A stretch of 64,000 nucleotides of DNA from Pyrocephalus nanus (taxonomy: Eukaryota > Chordata > Aves > Passeriformes > Tyrannidae): assembly GCA_038380795.1 (NCBI GenBank), contig CM076260.1:28182634-28246633 (forward strand), written 5' to 3'. The notes beneath the pieces are model-generated. The model was not told where the DNA came from. It saw only the letters and a list, made by a program, of their open reading frames with translations, and ran no database searches. Below are positions 1 to 12,183 of this stretch, piece after piece (position 1 is the first letter of the stretch; the number at the start of each line of letters is the position of its first letter). The translations under genes were made by a program, and so were the position numbers.

Positions 1-1432
1 GTTTTTCCTGCTTTGTAAGTTATATAATCAGGAGTAAATAATTTTTTCCATACTTTTATTTATCTGAATAACTAAGAGTGCTAATTTCTCTTAGAAGTTA
101 CAAAGGAATGCCAATTCAAAGTCTTATTCAGGAATATCTCCTTTGCTGTGCTGTGATGTTCCCTTGGGAAAATTTTAGGTTTGCTTTTATAAATACATGA
201 ATGTAGAGAGAACATATAGTGATAAGCACTTGTCTTAACTCATTCATAGCCTTTTATATATCTCCTATTTCAAATCATTTCATAGATGACAAATCTCCAT
301 AGTGCAGCTGGGGATCTGTGTAAGTTCATTCTGCCATCAATAAGATGTGAAACTAGAATATGGATTTTCAGAGTCTCTGTACTTGCTCAACGATCCTTTT
401 TATCTTTAGAATTGGAAAACATAGCTAACAGAGGTCTGAAGAAAACATATTATTAATTTTATTTTTTTTTGCTAGTAGGCTAACATATCAAGAATTTGTA
501 TTCAATGAATACAAAAGTCAAACCAGGAGCTGAAAGCTAAATGTTTGGAAAGAAGCTGAACAGAGTACTGTAAAGATAGAGTAGATATATTTAGGACTTT
601 ATTTATCAATACAAGACATAAGCTATTTGGCTTAAAATGATATATCAGTTATGCAAGGCATAAAGACTGCTGCGCATCAGATATTACATCCACAGGGACC
701 AATATAAAATGTCTGACGATGACCCCTGAAATCACTTTGAGAATTATATAAAAGACAGAAATGTGATGGTACTTCACTCAAAAGTTTTTTCACCTCACCA
801 CTTTGTGATCATGAACACCAAGGACATCTTTTTCTACCTGGAAATGATAAAAGGTTTTTCTTCTGTTTATTTGTCTAGCAGCCTTTTCAAAATTCCCCAA
901 AATTGCCTGACATTTTTAGGGTTACTTTTTTTCTGGTGGTGTTTTTTTTAGTATGTAAAAAAACCCCATAAATAAGAAATGGGATTTTTGAATATCTGAT
1001 GTTGTTGCAGTAGAATATCTCTCTGTTAAAACATTCTGTGACATTTTATGATGCTTGTTATAGGCAGCACAATTGATACTCCTTTGTTTTCTTTAATAAA
1101 CTCATGGTGGAATAAAGCTACTGAAAGAATGATACCTAAAGTGGAAAAAAAGAAATTCAGTGGTCTACAAAAACAGTTCAATTAGAATTCCAATAATGAG
1201 CATATGAAAGTTACACTGAGGAGTTCCTGGCATCAATGGATGGTTTTGTGACTATAATTTCCTATGCTTTCTTCATGTAGATTAATTGTACATTGGTCAT
1301 GTAAATGGTTTAAGTGGAAATAATGAATGCTTTAGAAAATCTCTCCCTAAATCCTTCAGTGAAATCTTCTATGTCTGTCTTCCATGAAGGCCATATAATT
1401 TCTCTTTATGGAGAAAGAGAGCAAAAATTCAC
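1..1432. other. Unique A+T-rich DNA, no gene seen
   Basis: I see no repeat family, RNA gene or credible exon here. Open frames are short and rich in Phe, Leu and Ser, as expected of random A+T-rich sequence. Homopolymer T runs near 460-470 and 940 are the only compositional features. Confidence 0.6.
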
Positions 1433-1795
1433 ATCATCACAGAATAGTAGAAACTCAAAGGGATCTTTGGATACTTTCTAGTTCAACCTCTCATGCTAAA
1501 AGTAGAGTGAGCCACAGAAGCTTGCTCAAGAGCATGTTCAATCAGGTTTTGAGTATCTCCAAGGATGAGGACTCAACGGCATGTTCCTGAGAAACCCCTT
1601 CAAATGCTCAACCAATCTTACAGTAAAAAAAGTACCCTTTTAATTTAAATGGACTTATGTTTCAGTTTGTGCCTATTGCCTCCTGTCCTGTCACTGGATA
1701 TCACTCAGAAGAATCTGTCTCTATTTTCTTTACCCTCCAATCAGATATTTATACATATTTCTCCATGTTTTCTAATCCCTGCCTAATCTTAAATA
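1433..1795 (-). mobile_element. CR1 LINE 3' fragment, 5'-truncated
   Basis: Read on the plus strand, this begins with a degenerate form of the CR1 3' terminus and then runs through the usual order of CR1 3' landmarks. These are the 'tctagttcaacct' block near 1480, a gatgaggactcaac block near 1564, and the 'gtttgtgcctattgcctcctg' type block near 1665-1685 that encodes the end of ORF2. The CR1 sense strand is therefore minus. About 360 bp remain of an element that is several kb when full length, which is the normal 5' truncation of LINE insertion. Many substitutions and small gaps mark it as old. The open frame at 1408-1590 on the plus strand is a shadow of it. Confidence 0.8.
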
Positions 1796-4700
1796 AAATT
1801 TAGGAACCCTGTTACTTATGTTTTTATAGGAATACCATAAGGTTTATCTAAACAACTCTCTCCTGCTGAGCTCAGGTAGTATTTAAAATATTTAGCAAGT
1901 GCCATGAGAAAATTATACTGGTCACAGGATTAAATACTATAGACTCTCAGCCTTCACTGAAACTCTATATACTCACTGTGTATTTATGTATAATTATTTA
2001 TGTTTAATTGGTAAATATTTACTATAAGAATAATAATATATAAATATTAAGAGAAAGGGCAATGCTGAAAAATCCCACATTCCGGTTCAAAACAACCACA
2101 TTTTTTCATTCATTTTGAAAGAATTTTAATATTGAATTTTTTTCTATTAAACAGATCATCTTTAAAGAACAGTAAAGAGAAGATGACTGACGACTGATTA
2201 AAATCCATGGGCTTTAAAAAATTTATATAATTAATTTCTGTGCTTGGGAAAGTTCAAGAATGCATAACATTGACTACAGCCATTTGAAGGTGCCATTTCA
2301 AAAGCTTTCATTTTGCAATACTTAGCATTTCATTTGTCTGAAGTGCAATAGACTGCTTCTGTTGACATGCATGATGGGTTCATTTATTTAAATGTATTAG
2401 CAAGTTTACTATATACATAAGCAGATTCTTACCTATCACCCTCCCTTCACTGAAGTTACTGTCTACTTGCATTTTAGGAATAGGAGCAGAAGGCACTCTA
2501 AGAGATGGTAAACAAACATGCTTGTATTTAACCATATGCAATATCATTTTCTGTTTATTACAGAAAAATATGAGCAACATCTAATTGTTGTTCTTTCATC
2601 TTCAAGCAAATAAACTATGTATTTTTCATGCAAGTGCTAATTTTTTTACAGACCCTCCTCTGTCTGGCACAATCTCATGAATTAAAATGTACAGCAAGGT
2701 GTGCTAGAAATGGCTGTTTACCCTGCATTACATGCCAGATAGTCGCTAGCAAATATTTTAATTTTTTTTTTAAAGGGCATGTGGGGGAAGGGTTACCCTT
2801 TCTAGTATTCACAGAAGGTAAAGTAGGCTTTAATGAGTCACAGTAAGGAATGAATCCAACAGATTACATCCTGTCAGTAATTGCCTCCCACTAAAAAAAA
2901 GAAACACTGGCTCAGAATTTGCCACTGGCATCGTCTGCAACATTATGTTCATGAGAGAGAGAGAGCAAAACAGAGGAGCTGAGACGTAATATGTATATTA
3001 TAGGTTAATACAAAGACCCTGCATAGCCTGCAGAAGCTTTTTGAAAGCCATTAGTTTTCAGAAAGTGGTATGATGTAGTCACAACATGAAACTGCAGTTA
3101 ACAAGCATGACCCACACATTACATTGCTTGATTCTCTGAGTAGCCTCAAGGTGGTGACCAATGTATATTTCTTTACACCTGTATAATAAAGGAACAACAA
3201 AGACATGGGAGCATTAAACTGGGTCTCAAATTAACATGATACACTCTCATTGTAAACAGATTAAAATTTTGGGCTTGGCATGAGCATGAAGGGGAAGTCA
3301 TGAGTGCATTCTAGGGGACTACAACATGATCTGCTTAAGCCAAAACAAGGTTGTATTTTTTTGAAAATAACACTGACTTTTCTCAACTATTTTTGCTCTT
3401 CCTTTCAGCCCTATCATGGGGCCCTACAGCAAGTCAAGATTAGCTATGATTGTAAACTAATCATGGGGAAAAAAATAACCAACACCAAAGATAAATGATC
3501 TTATTCATCTGATTGCAAGTGCTGATAAAAGAATGAGAACACAAAAGAGCCCCTTTCAGCAGAAGGCAGAGTTAATTTAGGTTAAGCCAATTGTAAACCA
3601 CTAAGTAGTTTTTATATATCATTAAAAATCTAACAACTCTTCTACCTGTTTTTCCACAATACCCCTAAATTTCCAGAAGAGATTTATAGGTCTCTGAGAA
3701 GTTCATATAGGTTTAGGAAAGAATTCATAGATACATGGGCTAACTTGAATGAAGAATTATCAAAGATGTCTAGATAAAAATACTGAAGAGTACACCTAAA
3801 AGAAAAGGAGAAGCCTAACTCTTTAACAGGAAAAGAGATAAACCCATGCCAACATCAGACATATAAACTTTGGTAGCTATATGTCAGGAATAAAAGAAAG
3901 AAAACAAAATGGAAAGGTGTGTTCCCCTATTTGTTCAGTGATACAGTGATTATGATGGTTACAGAATAAAAGTAGACAACTATTTTAAAATCACCCTTTG
4001 TAGAACACACATAAATTTAAGTCTCCCACATTCTAGGAAATTGCTCTACACATCAATGTTTTGGACCTACATTGTTATCAGTCTTTTCTGAGGAAACTAT
4101 TTTACCTGAAACATGTATTTACAAAACTTGAGTGTATGCACTTGGTATTCTCACCAATATCTGTCGATGACAATCTTGAACACTGGGCTGTGCAGGTGAT
4201 CAGTCAATCCTCTCTCTTACTCATTCTTTCCAAGCAGTGAACAGAAGTTTGAACTCTGCTAGTACCAAGACCTCAGCAGTTTTTCCTTTGTTCACTGACT
4301 TTGGTCCTCAGATCTGACATGCAGATGTACTCTGCCATCTGACACTAGACAGCAAAGAATTGAACTCAGATGAATTTCTAGTCAGGGCCAACCTGTGCAT
4401 AGTCAAAACAAATCCATCAATATCTATTTTTATCTGAACAGCAAATCGGTATAATTTACATAAGTAAATATAGTGTTCACAACCATAATAAATTAACTAT
4501 GCAAATTATTACATTATGTACACATAAACAACTTCATAAACAACCAACCTGTCATACAAATCTTGAGTTCCTTAGCTTTAATTGACCTGTCACAAGCCAT
4601 TAATTTTGACACATATACAGTAGCAAAATGTCATGAACTGATCAGGTTAAGAATGTCACTCTTCACATGCCACTAATTCTCAGTGGGGTCTCAAGCACGG

Positions 4701-5094
4701 CACTAAGGTTAGAAGGTAGAGCTTCTAAACAAAATTAAATCCATAAACAAGAATCTAAATGACCCTAAAAACTTCCAAGAAATTCCAGAGATTCTACAAG
4801 CTTGACTGAATTTGAGTTTTTCATGTAACTGTCAATAACTAGAATTTCTATGTATTCAAAAAGTTGCAAAAATAAGGCTATTTTAAGGTATTATATGGAT
4901 TTTAAGGCCTGAAATAAATATTTGCAATAATACTGATCCTATTTTTAAATCAGTATATTTACATTCTACAGACGTCAAAGATGGCTTCTAAATGGCCTAT
5001 TTATGTTTACTAAGTGTATTTATTTTGTCAGTATCTCATCTGTATTTCATTTATGCAATTTTTTCATCCATGTTTAATTTATTTTATCTGTATT
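1796..5094. other. Unique A+T-rich DNA, no gene seen
   Basis: About 3.3 kb with no recognisable element. A short GA tract lies at 2953-2965 and a T run near 2762-2771. Open frames here are all under about 75 codons and resemble nothing known to me. Confidence 0.55.
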
Positions 5095-7100
5095 TCTGAG
5101 GAACTTGTATACGTTCAATTCCACAAGACATGATGAGGTGTATCCTAAGGTCTTGAGGGAACTGGGTGATGTATTTGTTAGGTTGGTCTCCATTGTGTTC
5201 AAAGAATCATAGCAGTCAGGCAAAGTAACGAGTGACTGGAAGAAGGGAAACATCACACCCATTTTTAAAAAGGGGGAAAAAGAGGACTGCTACTGACCAG
5301 TCAGGCTCATCTCTATGCCTGGTGAGAACATGGAAAAGATCCTCCTTGAAGTCATGTCAAGGTATGTGTGTGACATGAAAGTAATTAGAAACAGCCAACA
5401 TGGCTTCACAAAAGGCAAATTGTGCCTGACTAATCTGATCATCTTTCTGTGATATAGTGACTGCATTGGCCATTATGCAACTAATGTCATCTACCTTGAT
5501 TTCTGTAAGGCCTTTGACTCGATTCCCACACAACATTCGAGTTGCCAAATTGGAGGGATATGGGTTTGATGGATGGCGTATTCACTGGATAAGGAATTAG
5601 CTGGATAACTGTGTCCAAAGAGTTGCAGTCTAAGGTTCAATGTCTAAATAGAGAACATTAAAAATGGTGTTCCTCAGAATACTGGGACAGGTACAATTTA
5701 ATTGCTTAGAACTGAAGGCCTCACTTATGCAGTGAGCAGCTGGATTTATGTCAAATTTTTTTTTTTTTTTCAAGATTTTCATATATGATACTTTTCTGCA
5801 AAAGTGTTTGCCTGCATTTTTTATTTCTTTACCTGCACATTTAGATTCAAAACATTTTTGCTTTCATGAGAGACATGAGCTGCGCAATTTAAGGTGTTAA
5901 ATCACCATCACATCCCATTGAAATACATATTCCTTACGGTCTGAAAATCTTTTGTACATTTTGGGTATGTGAAACTATGAAAGCCTTTAAACTACACAAA
6001 GATTATTTGTCAAAGTTCTTTGTAGAGAGAGAAAACAATGTTACGAAGAAATAGGTGGCTCAGTGGAGGGAAATTCCAAATCACACAGCTGCCAGCTCTC
6101 TTCAAATGTTGCCTTGGTGCTAGCACTCACTCATCTTCATTAATGATCAGAAGACAGTGTGCAACACAATCTCAATAGATACAATATTTTTTTTTCAGAA
6201 TTCACACTTTATATTGATGACAAGATAAATGCAAAGGACCTAACAAAAAAAGAATGAACAAATGAAAAGGTAGCAAATCTATTTTCAGGAATTTCAGATG
6301 TAAGATAGAAGAAAATAACCTAAGCCATACTTTCATGATGCTACAGTTGAAACTAGTAGTTGAAACTCAAGAAAAAGAACTTGGGAACACTCTTGACAGG
6401 TCTCTGAAAACATTCCTTCAGAACACCACCACCAAAAAGTGAAACAAAAATTGCATTTCATTGAAAAATATATGAAAATAGAAGCAGGGTCCACTTTTAC
6501 TGCATATAAAAACTTTGAAAAGTGAGCACTGTGTGCATCTCTTAGGATCTTAAGGAAGACTGAGCACATTTAGAAGTACCACTACCATAGTTAGAGAGAT
6601 GCAACAGCTGCCTTACGAGGAAAGACTAAAATGGTTGGAACTTTTCAGTTTTTATAGGAGAAGGCTGAGGAATATGAGAGTTTTGGAAAATTGTGAAATG
6701 ATGGATAGGATTAAAACAAAACTGTTAATCTCTAAATTCTACCATATTTAAACTAAATAGAATTCTCTGAAACTGGTAAAAATAAATAATCAATTTAAAA
6801 CAGATAAAAAAAAATTCTTCTTTCCCTGGTGAATTTATGAAATGTGGTACCACTAGGATTAAAGAAAAAAAAAAGAAAATAAACCTAACAGATTATTGGA
6901 CAGCTATAAGGAGATGCAGCAGGAATATCCTCAAAAAACAACTGTGCACATTAGAAGAATACCTGGGCAAAGGAGTGCATAAAGCATCTGTGCTGACATG
7001 ATCTTCACCTGGAGAATATATGCTAGTGTCAGTGTTGGAAACTATACTTTGATAAATAAGAGACACCTAGCCAAACCCAGATGGACATTTGAAGGCTGGA
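5095..7100 (+). mobile_element. Ancient CR1-like LINE, ORF2 RT remnant to 3' end
   Basis: Conceptual translation on the plus strand, with frame changes, gives the CR1 reverse-transcriptase order. A 'DWKKGNITPIFKKGKKED'-like block lies near 5235-5290, a palm motif A remnant ('[14 protein letters not shown]') near 5490-5535, and a 'NGVPQNTG' remnant near 5660-5690. A badly decayed motif C region follows near 6210-6240. Then come a 'PYEERLKWLELFSFYRRRLR' block near 6612-6670 and a degenerate 3' untranslated region to about 7100. A T run at 5758-5770 and poorly matching stretches (5700-6100) suggest insertions or strong decay. Divergence is much higher than in the copy at 24655-26263, so this is an old lineage. 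It cannot encode a working enzyme: there are stops and shifts throughout. Both boundaries are approximate. Confidence 0.72.
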
Positions 7101-8239
7101 TATCAAAATGGATTGAAAGAGATGAAAGTGAAAATCTCTTCTTGCTTCCCCTCCTATGACTGCCTTCAATACTTAGTTTCTTTTTCATAGAGCCTTCAAT
7201 ATTAGACGTATCCCCATGATATTTAAATATATTTTATATGCAGCCAAGACCATTTCTTCCAATACTTTTTATTCTTTTCTTATGCTTTTAATTTCCACCC
7301 TGCCTCCATCTCTTCACTCAGGGATAAATCAGAGAAAGGCAACAAAAAAGAAACTTAAATATTAATAGCATAAAAGTTACCTATGTTAGTTTTCTGTTAA
7401 TAACTTTCTTATGAATCAGGATGTGATTTTCTGTTGAAATCCCAACATATATATTTACATCAATCAACTCTAAAACCTCAAAATTTATTCAATGTTAGCA
7501 ATGTTGATAGATTATAAGGATGGTGTTCAAGCAGATTACCACAAGTAATTCATAAACTTAATAACTGACACTGGAACATTTTAGACGAATACTGAGTGAT
7601 TCCTGTTGATTTATGCCTGTAGCCGACTACTGTATTGTGCTGTGTTTGTAAGAAGTAACTGTGTATTGTAGGAGATTAGATGAATTGTGCAAAATAAAGG
7701 TCCTATAGGAACTATCCCTTGTTGAGACTAGAGGTAATGATTTTCAGATTGTTGTTGGGTTTTGGTTCTGTTATTTTGTTTTGTTTCAGGTTGGGTTTTG
7801 CTCCTTGGGTTTTTTTGTTATTGTTCATTATGTATCTCTTGAAAAAAAAACAGGTAAATTCAAACTAAATTAAAAGCTATGATACTTATATGTTAAGTAT
7901 GAAATCACTCAAATCTTGGTAATAAAAACATCATTTTGCAATACCTCTTCCTATTGTTCTTCAGATATAATTTTAAGTTGATGACCAAACAGTCATGCCA
8001 AGAGAGAAAGGAGTTTTTCATACCTGCTTCTAAGTCCAAGGTGAATTTAAAAAAAAAAAAAAAAGTGTTTTAACTACTATACAAAGACTAAATAGACATA
8101 ATTTGCCAACTATTAAGCAAACTGTTCTTGCACCGTTCTCCAGTGTGGTGTCCAGTGCCTGGGGTTGTAGCTGTTTCTGCAGATTCTTGCTCATATGACT
8201 TAAGAGAAGATATTTTAGGAAATAAACGTATTGCACTCT
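7101..8239. other. Unique DNA with T/G-rich and poly-A tracts
   Basis: No gene is seen. Positions 7745-7830 are T/G-rich and low-complexity. An uninterrupted A run of about 16 lies at 8049-8064. The minus-strand frame at 8030-8236 is not recognisable. Confidence 0.5.
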
Positions 8240-8650
8240 TTATTCATCTTCTGTAGTCATCTGTTTCTCAGTTTGTTTAAAGTACAAACAGCAAAATTTA
8301 GGACATAGAGCCACTGAGCACAACTCTCTGTCTGAGTCTCTGTGCCCATACAGCCAATTCCTTATGTACTGATGAGTGCACCCTTCAAATCCAGGTCTCT
8401 TCAATCTGAAAATGATGTGATGTGGGACTATGTCAAGGCCCTTACAGAAGACTAAGCAGATGACATCAGCCAGTGTTGTCTTCTCAACTGCTGCAGTCAA
8501 TCCATCACAGATCACTGGGTCGGTCAGGCATGATCTGCCCTTAGTGAAGCCACTCTGGCTGTCTTGGATTACTTTCTTATCTTGTATATACCTTAGCATT
8601 ATTCATATGAGGATGAGTTCCAGGATCTTCCCAGGAACTGAAGTCAGAAC
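8240..8650 (-). mobile_element. CR1 LINE reverse-transcriptase fragment
   Basis: The minus-strand frame of 119 codons (8599 down to 8240) keeps a clear CR1 RT palm. It has 'GFTKGRSCLTD' near the start, then the motif A segment 'DVICLVFCKGLDIVPHH', then 'IRNWLYGHRDS'. The usual motif A aspartate of the L-D-F signature is replaced (LVF), so the copy is catalytically dead even where its frame is open. The 5' side continues to about 8650 with the 'LILIRM'-like block before motif A. Both ends are truncated: there is no motif C and no 3' terminus. It is a stand-alone RT piece, possibly from a copy that lost its flanks by deletion. Confidence in the family is high; the exact ends are less certain. 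Confidence 0.85.
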
Positions 8651-8741
8651 TTTTTTGTTTTGGCTTGGTTTTTTACTGTTTTTTAAAAAAACCTTTATCA
8701 TTGAAGCCAGGCGAAGAACACTTTTATATAAGTAAAGGAAC

Positions 8742-9153
8742 TCATTTGAAGTCAAACTTTCCTGAAACTTTTTGTAAAAGAGCTTTCCTATGAATTCCTT
8801 GATTTACTGGAGTTTCACTGGCAAGGACAGTTTGCCTTTCATACTCCTCTTCCTCTTCAATATTGCATTCTATCCTTTCTTTTAGCGAGGTCATGTGTCA
8901 TCTTGTACATTTTACCCCTTTGTGATCTTCCTCCAAAATTTTGTCACCAAGAGCCTGTGAGCTCAATAGCTTCAGACTGACTTGTAGGAACAATAGAGCA
9001 CCACTCATGTTCCTTTCCACTGTAAGAGTAATTTCTTCTTCCTTCCTCAAAGACATATTGGATCTAATCAAATTTCCTCTGGAAGCATTTGTTTTTGTAG
9101 TCCCTTTCATGATCTCAGTCTCTGGTATCCTTAAATCATCAGGTGTTTTTCAC
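8742..9153 (-). pseudogene. Coding-like minus-strand stretch of unknown origin
   Basis: On the minus strand one reading frame stays open from about 9153 to 8742 (roughly 137 codons) apart from a single TGA at 8898-8900. The translation is hydrophilic. It has an acidic run (NIEEEEEYE) after the stop and a more hydrophobic segment (SGALLFLQVSLKLL) before it. I do not recognise the protein. It lies directly upstream, in the same orientation, of the CR1 RT fragment at 8240-8650, so it could be 5' material of the same LINE, an unrelated processed pseudogene, or chance. A one-stop frame of this length can occur by chance somewhere in 64 kb, so the call is weak. Confidence 0.25.
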
Positions 9154-9300
9154 CATCCCAGTGGTCTTGATCAGAATTATAACAAGGGATGATTCTTCCA
9201 CTGCCAATCCTACAGCCACTAATTGCATGGATGCTACCATTCTCCTGAGGTTACCATTGCCTCCATCTCTGATGACATATATGTTTTACCTGCAAATACT

Positions 9301-11128
9301 TTTTTTTTAGTAATTATAGTCAAAAGTCTGTAAACAATTTTTTTTATTCTGATATCTTGCTAAAAAAAGCATTACTGCAAACATATAATTGAACAAATTT
9401 TTATTCCTTCCACTCACTTCTACTACATATCTTGCTATAACTTAGCCCATCATTAAAATTAAGTGTGTGTACATATGAAAGTAAATCTGTAAATCTTCTG
9501 AATTACACCGATTGAAAAATGCAAAAGCAAACTTAAGGTAGCCCCTAAGGATAAAACTGACATTGAAAAATTAATGTTTTCAACTGAAATGGTATGAGGT
9601 CATTTAAGATTGTACTGCACTGCATGAAAAGATACAACAGGAAGGATTGCTTTATAATGTTTTATATGCAAAATGAAATACCACAATACTACCAAGAATT
9701 TGTTTGATACAATTGCCAATGCAATCTTCTACTCCACAGAAACATTTTTTTGTATACAATTATTAACCAACCCTTGTTGTAATGAGTTGGTAATAAATAG
9801 GGAAAATTATGTTTATGCATCTTTAAAGTAAAACAAGTCTTCATTTGCTAGTAGATTTTGTATATATATATATATTCATTTAGTCAACTCTCTAGGGTGC
9901 TAAGTACATAGACAGTCAAGACAACATCAAAATATAGATTATATTCTTCATTCATAACTTAGTGGAGCATCAACATAAGTGCCAAAATCTGTGCAAGCAG
10001 GCCTGGTTGAAAGATCTAGGCCAAATTGATACTAGCTGATAGTATTGATTCGATAACTCAGCAATGACAGGTGCTCTACTGCTAAGGCTGGACATATAAA
10101 TAAGACATTGACCCATGTATATATTTTAAGCAGCTATCAGCTACTGGCAATATAAATATCTAAGTTTAATTGCTTTCTAGCAGATGAATACTTTCAATTT
10201 TCAAATTTAAGTCCCTGCATGATATAGGTATACATTTATCCCTCAAGAGAATCTTTCTTACCAAGTCATCTAGAAGAATCTGGAAAGAAAATGGCAAAAT
10301 TTGCTCAAAAAGCACCTCCTATGTTCATTGTAATCATATGGAATCCCCTTTGCAATAATTCCATTAACATTATTAGCCTATATTATATTGGAGTAGGGAA
10401 ATTGCCCTTTTCACAGTGTTATCGCCAGAATCATTAGTCACTACTTAACTTCTTTGTCTTTTTTAGAGGAAAAAACTGTCAGAATACATATGTATGAGTT
10501 TAATCACAGAATGTAATTTCTATGGCACAGCATTAAATCTTGGTACAGAACTGGTAGTGTAAATTTTTCTGCAAAAGGTGTTGGAGGAGGTGGAGTACTA
10601 CTGAATTTTTAATAAGCTTATTCCTTAGAAAAAAGGGTAAATTTTTCAGATCTATGAAACACAATCTGAATGGACCCCTTATTGGCATTAAGGAAAATAA
10701 ATTTACCAAAGTTTTAAACAACATACAATATGCATCACTCTGCATCACCCACAAGAAATACATCTACAATTGTATCTGTAGGAAGTAATTGATTGAAAAA
10801 ACCTCAAATCATCTTGGAATGAAAACAGACAAGAATAAAAAAACATTAAAAAATAAAATCAATATGCAAATTAAAATCCCTGCATTTATTACAAGTGTAT
10901 CGTTCTTACTTAGGGTCACAGTTTTTCTGAGAATACTGAATGACTGGTCTGCTGAACATGCTAAGGCCACAATAAGCATTAAATAAAAGTTTAGATAAAA
11001 GCAAAATTTTATTTATTCATGCATTTATTTATTTTACTATGACATGAAGTTTAAGGACACAGAAGCTGTATTGGCTAGTTCCTATCTCCTGTACGCTGTT
11101 TGATTATGATAGTCCAACTGTTTATGAA
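9301..11128. other. Unique A+T-rich DNA, no gene seen
   Basis: No element or gene is recognised. A short (TA)n microsatellite sits at 9861-9876. The 76-codon minus frame at 10533-10763 and the 65-codon plus frame at 10789-10986 have no recognisable motif. Confidence 0.55.
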
Positions 11129-11542
11129 TGTCTTGGTTCTGGCCAGGACAGGGTTAATTTTTCCAGTAGCCAAGAGAGGCAGTGGCTAGGACCTGGATGT
11201 TATCCTATACCACTTCCTGTCATTTTATGGGGATGGAAGGGGGGTCTCTTTCAGGTCATGTAGCATGGGGGGCACAGCCGGGTAAGCACTCACATGTGAA
11301 TTGTTTATTTCTTGTACACCCGATTATTAGTATTGTTGCTGTTATTGATAGTTGTCTTATTTCATTGCTGTTTCCAGTAAATTTTTCTTATCTCAACCCA
11401 TGATCTTTACCTTTTGTGCCTTCACGTCTCCTCTCCGGCCCTCTGCAGTGGGAAGGGAGAGGGGGGAATGAGTGAGCAGGGCATAGTTTGGAGTATTTCA
11501 GTGGGAGTATTAAATAGGGGAAACCATTCCTAAACCACGACA
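11129..11542 (+). mobile_element. Solo LTR, ERVL-like (copy 1 of 3)
   Basis: The element starts TGTCTTGGTTCTGGC and ends CCTAAACCACGACA, giving the TG...CA ends of a retroviral LTR. It is flanked by atgaa (11124-11128) and gtgaa (11543-11547), a 5-bp target duplication with one mismatch. The internal block tttccagtaaat...cttatctcaaccc near 11370-11400 is shared with the LTRs at 28477-28926 and 47214-47686, which lie in the same orientation. No internal retroviral sequence adjoins it, so it is a solo LTR left by recombination. A 5-bp duplication fits class III (ERVL) integrases. It encodes no protein; the open frames across it are shadows. Confidence 0.8.
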
Positions 11543-11867
11543 GTGAATTGTGCTGAGAAAAGGAGCACAGAATAAAAGTGCTACCAAGATGTTTTTCCTC
11601 TATTCTAGCAGCTTGTGGGTGTACTTTGTAAGTTAAATACTGCACTCTTGGGTTGAATTTGAGTCCATAGATGGAAGATAGGCAATATGTATATAAGAGA
11701 AGCCATTTCAGCTTTTTGAGTTTCAGTGAACACTGTCAGCTGTTGATATAATTTTTGAAGTTGTGAAGGTCTCCAGAGGGGTGAAGCTTCAGACCTTCAG
11801 CTCTCAGATGATGTTTCCTACAGCCTGTCTGCCATGGGGAATCCCATCCTCCCCTCATTTTCCTGCT
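11543..11867. other. Spacer between LTR and CR1 fragment
   Basis: About 325 bp with no recognised element, lying between a solo LTR and a CR1 3' end. A TATATAAG string near 11691 is not supported by any gene context. Confidence 0.45.
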
Positions 11868-12183
11868 GCTGAGTACCTGAAGGGGGCCTACAAGAAAGTT
11901 GGAGAGGGACTTTTTACAAGGGCATGTAGTGATAGGTCACGGGGGAATGGCTTTAAATATGGTTTAGATTAGTTATTAGGAAGAAAATTTTCACTGTGGG
12001 CTTGGTGAGGCACTGGAACAGAGACACTGTGGATGCCCCATCCTTGGAAGTGTTCAAGGCCAGGCTGGATGGGGCTTTGGGCAATCTGGTCTCGTGGAAG
12101 GTTCCCTGCCCATGGCAGAGGGATTATGACTATATGATTTTTACAGTCCCTTCCAACACAAACCTTTTTATGTTTCTATGAAT
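11868..12183 (+). mobile_element. CR1 LINE 3' end, 5'-truncated
   Basis: Plus-strand CR1 3' terminus. The block 'tacctgaagggggcctacaa' near 11874 begins the last part of ORF2, and the 'ggactttttacaagggcatg' block follows. 'gaggcactggaacagagaca' near 12007 and 'cccatccttggaagtgttca' near 12038 come next. It ends with the 'cccttccaac' block and a degraded ATTCTATGA-type terminus at about 12183. Only the last 316 bp are present, the classical 5' truncation of target-primed reverse transcription. It is moderately diverged and no full coding domain remains. Confidence 0.88.

Noticed and set aside
11691..11698. TATATAAG as a promoter
   Set aside because: No downstream transcript or coding sequence supports it, and TATA-like strings are frequent in A+T-rich DNA.
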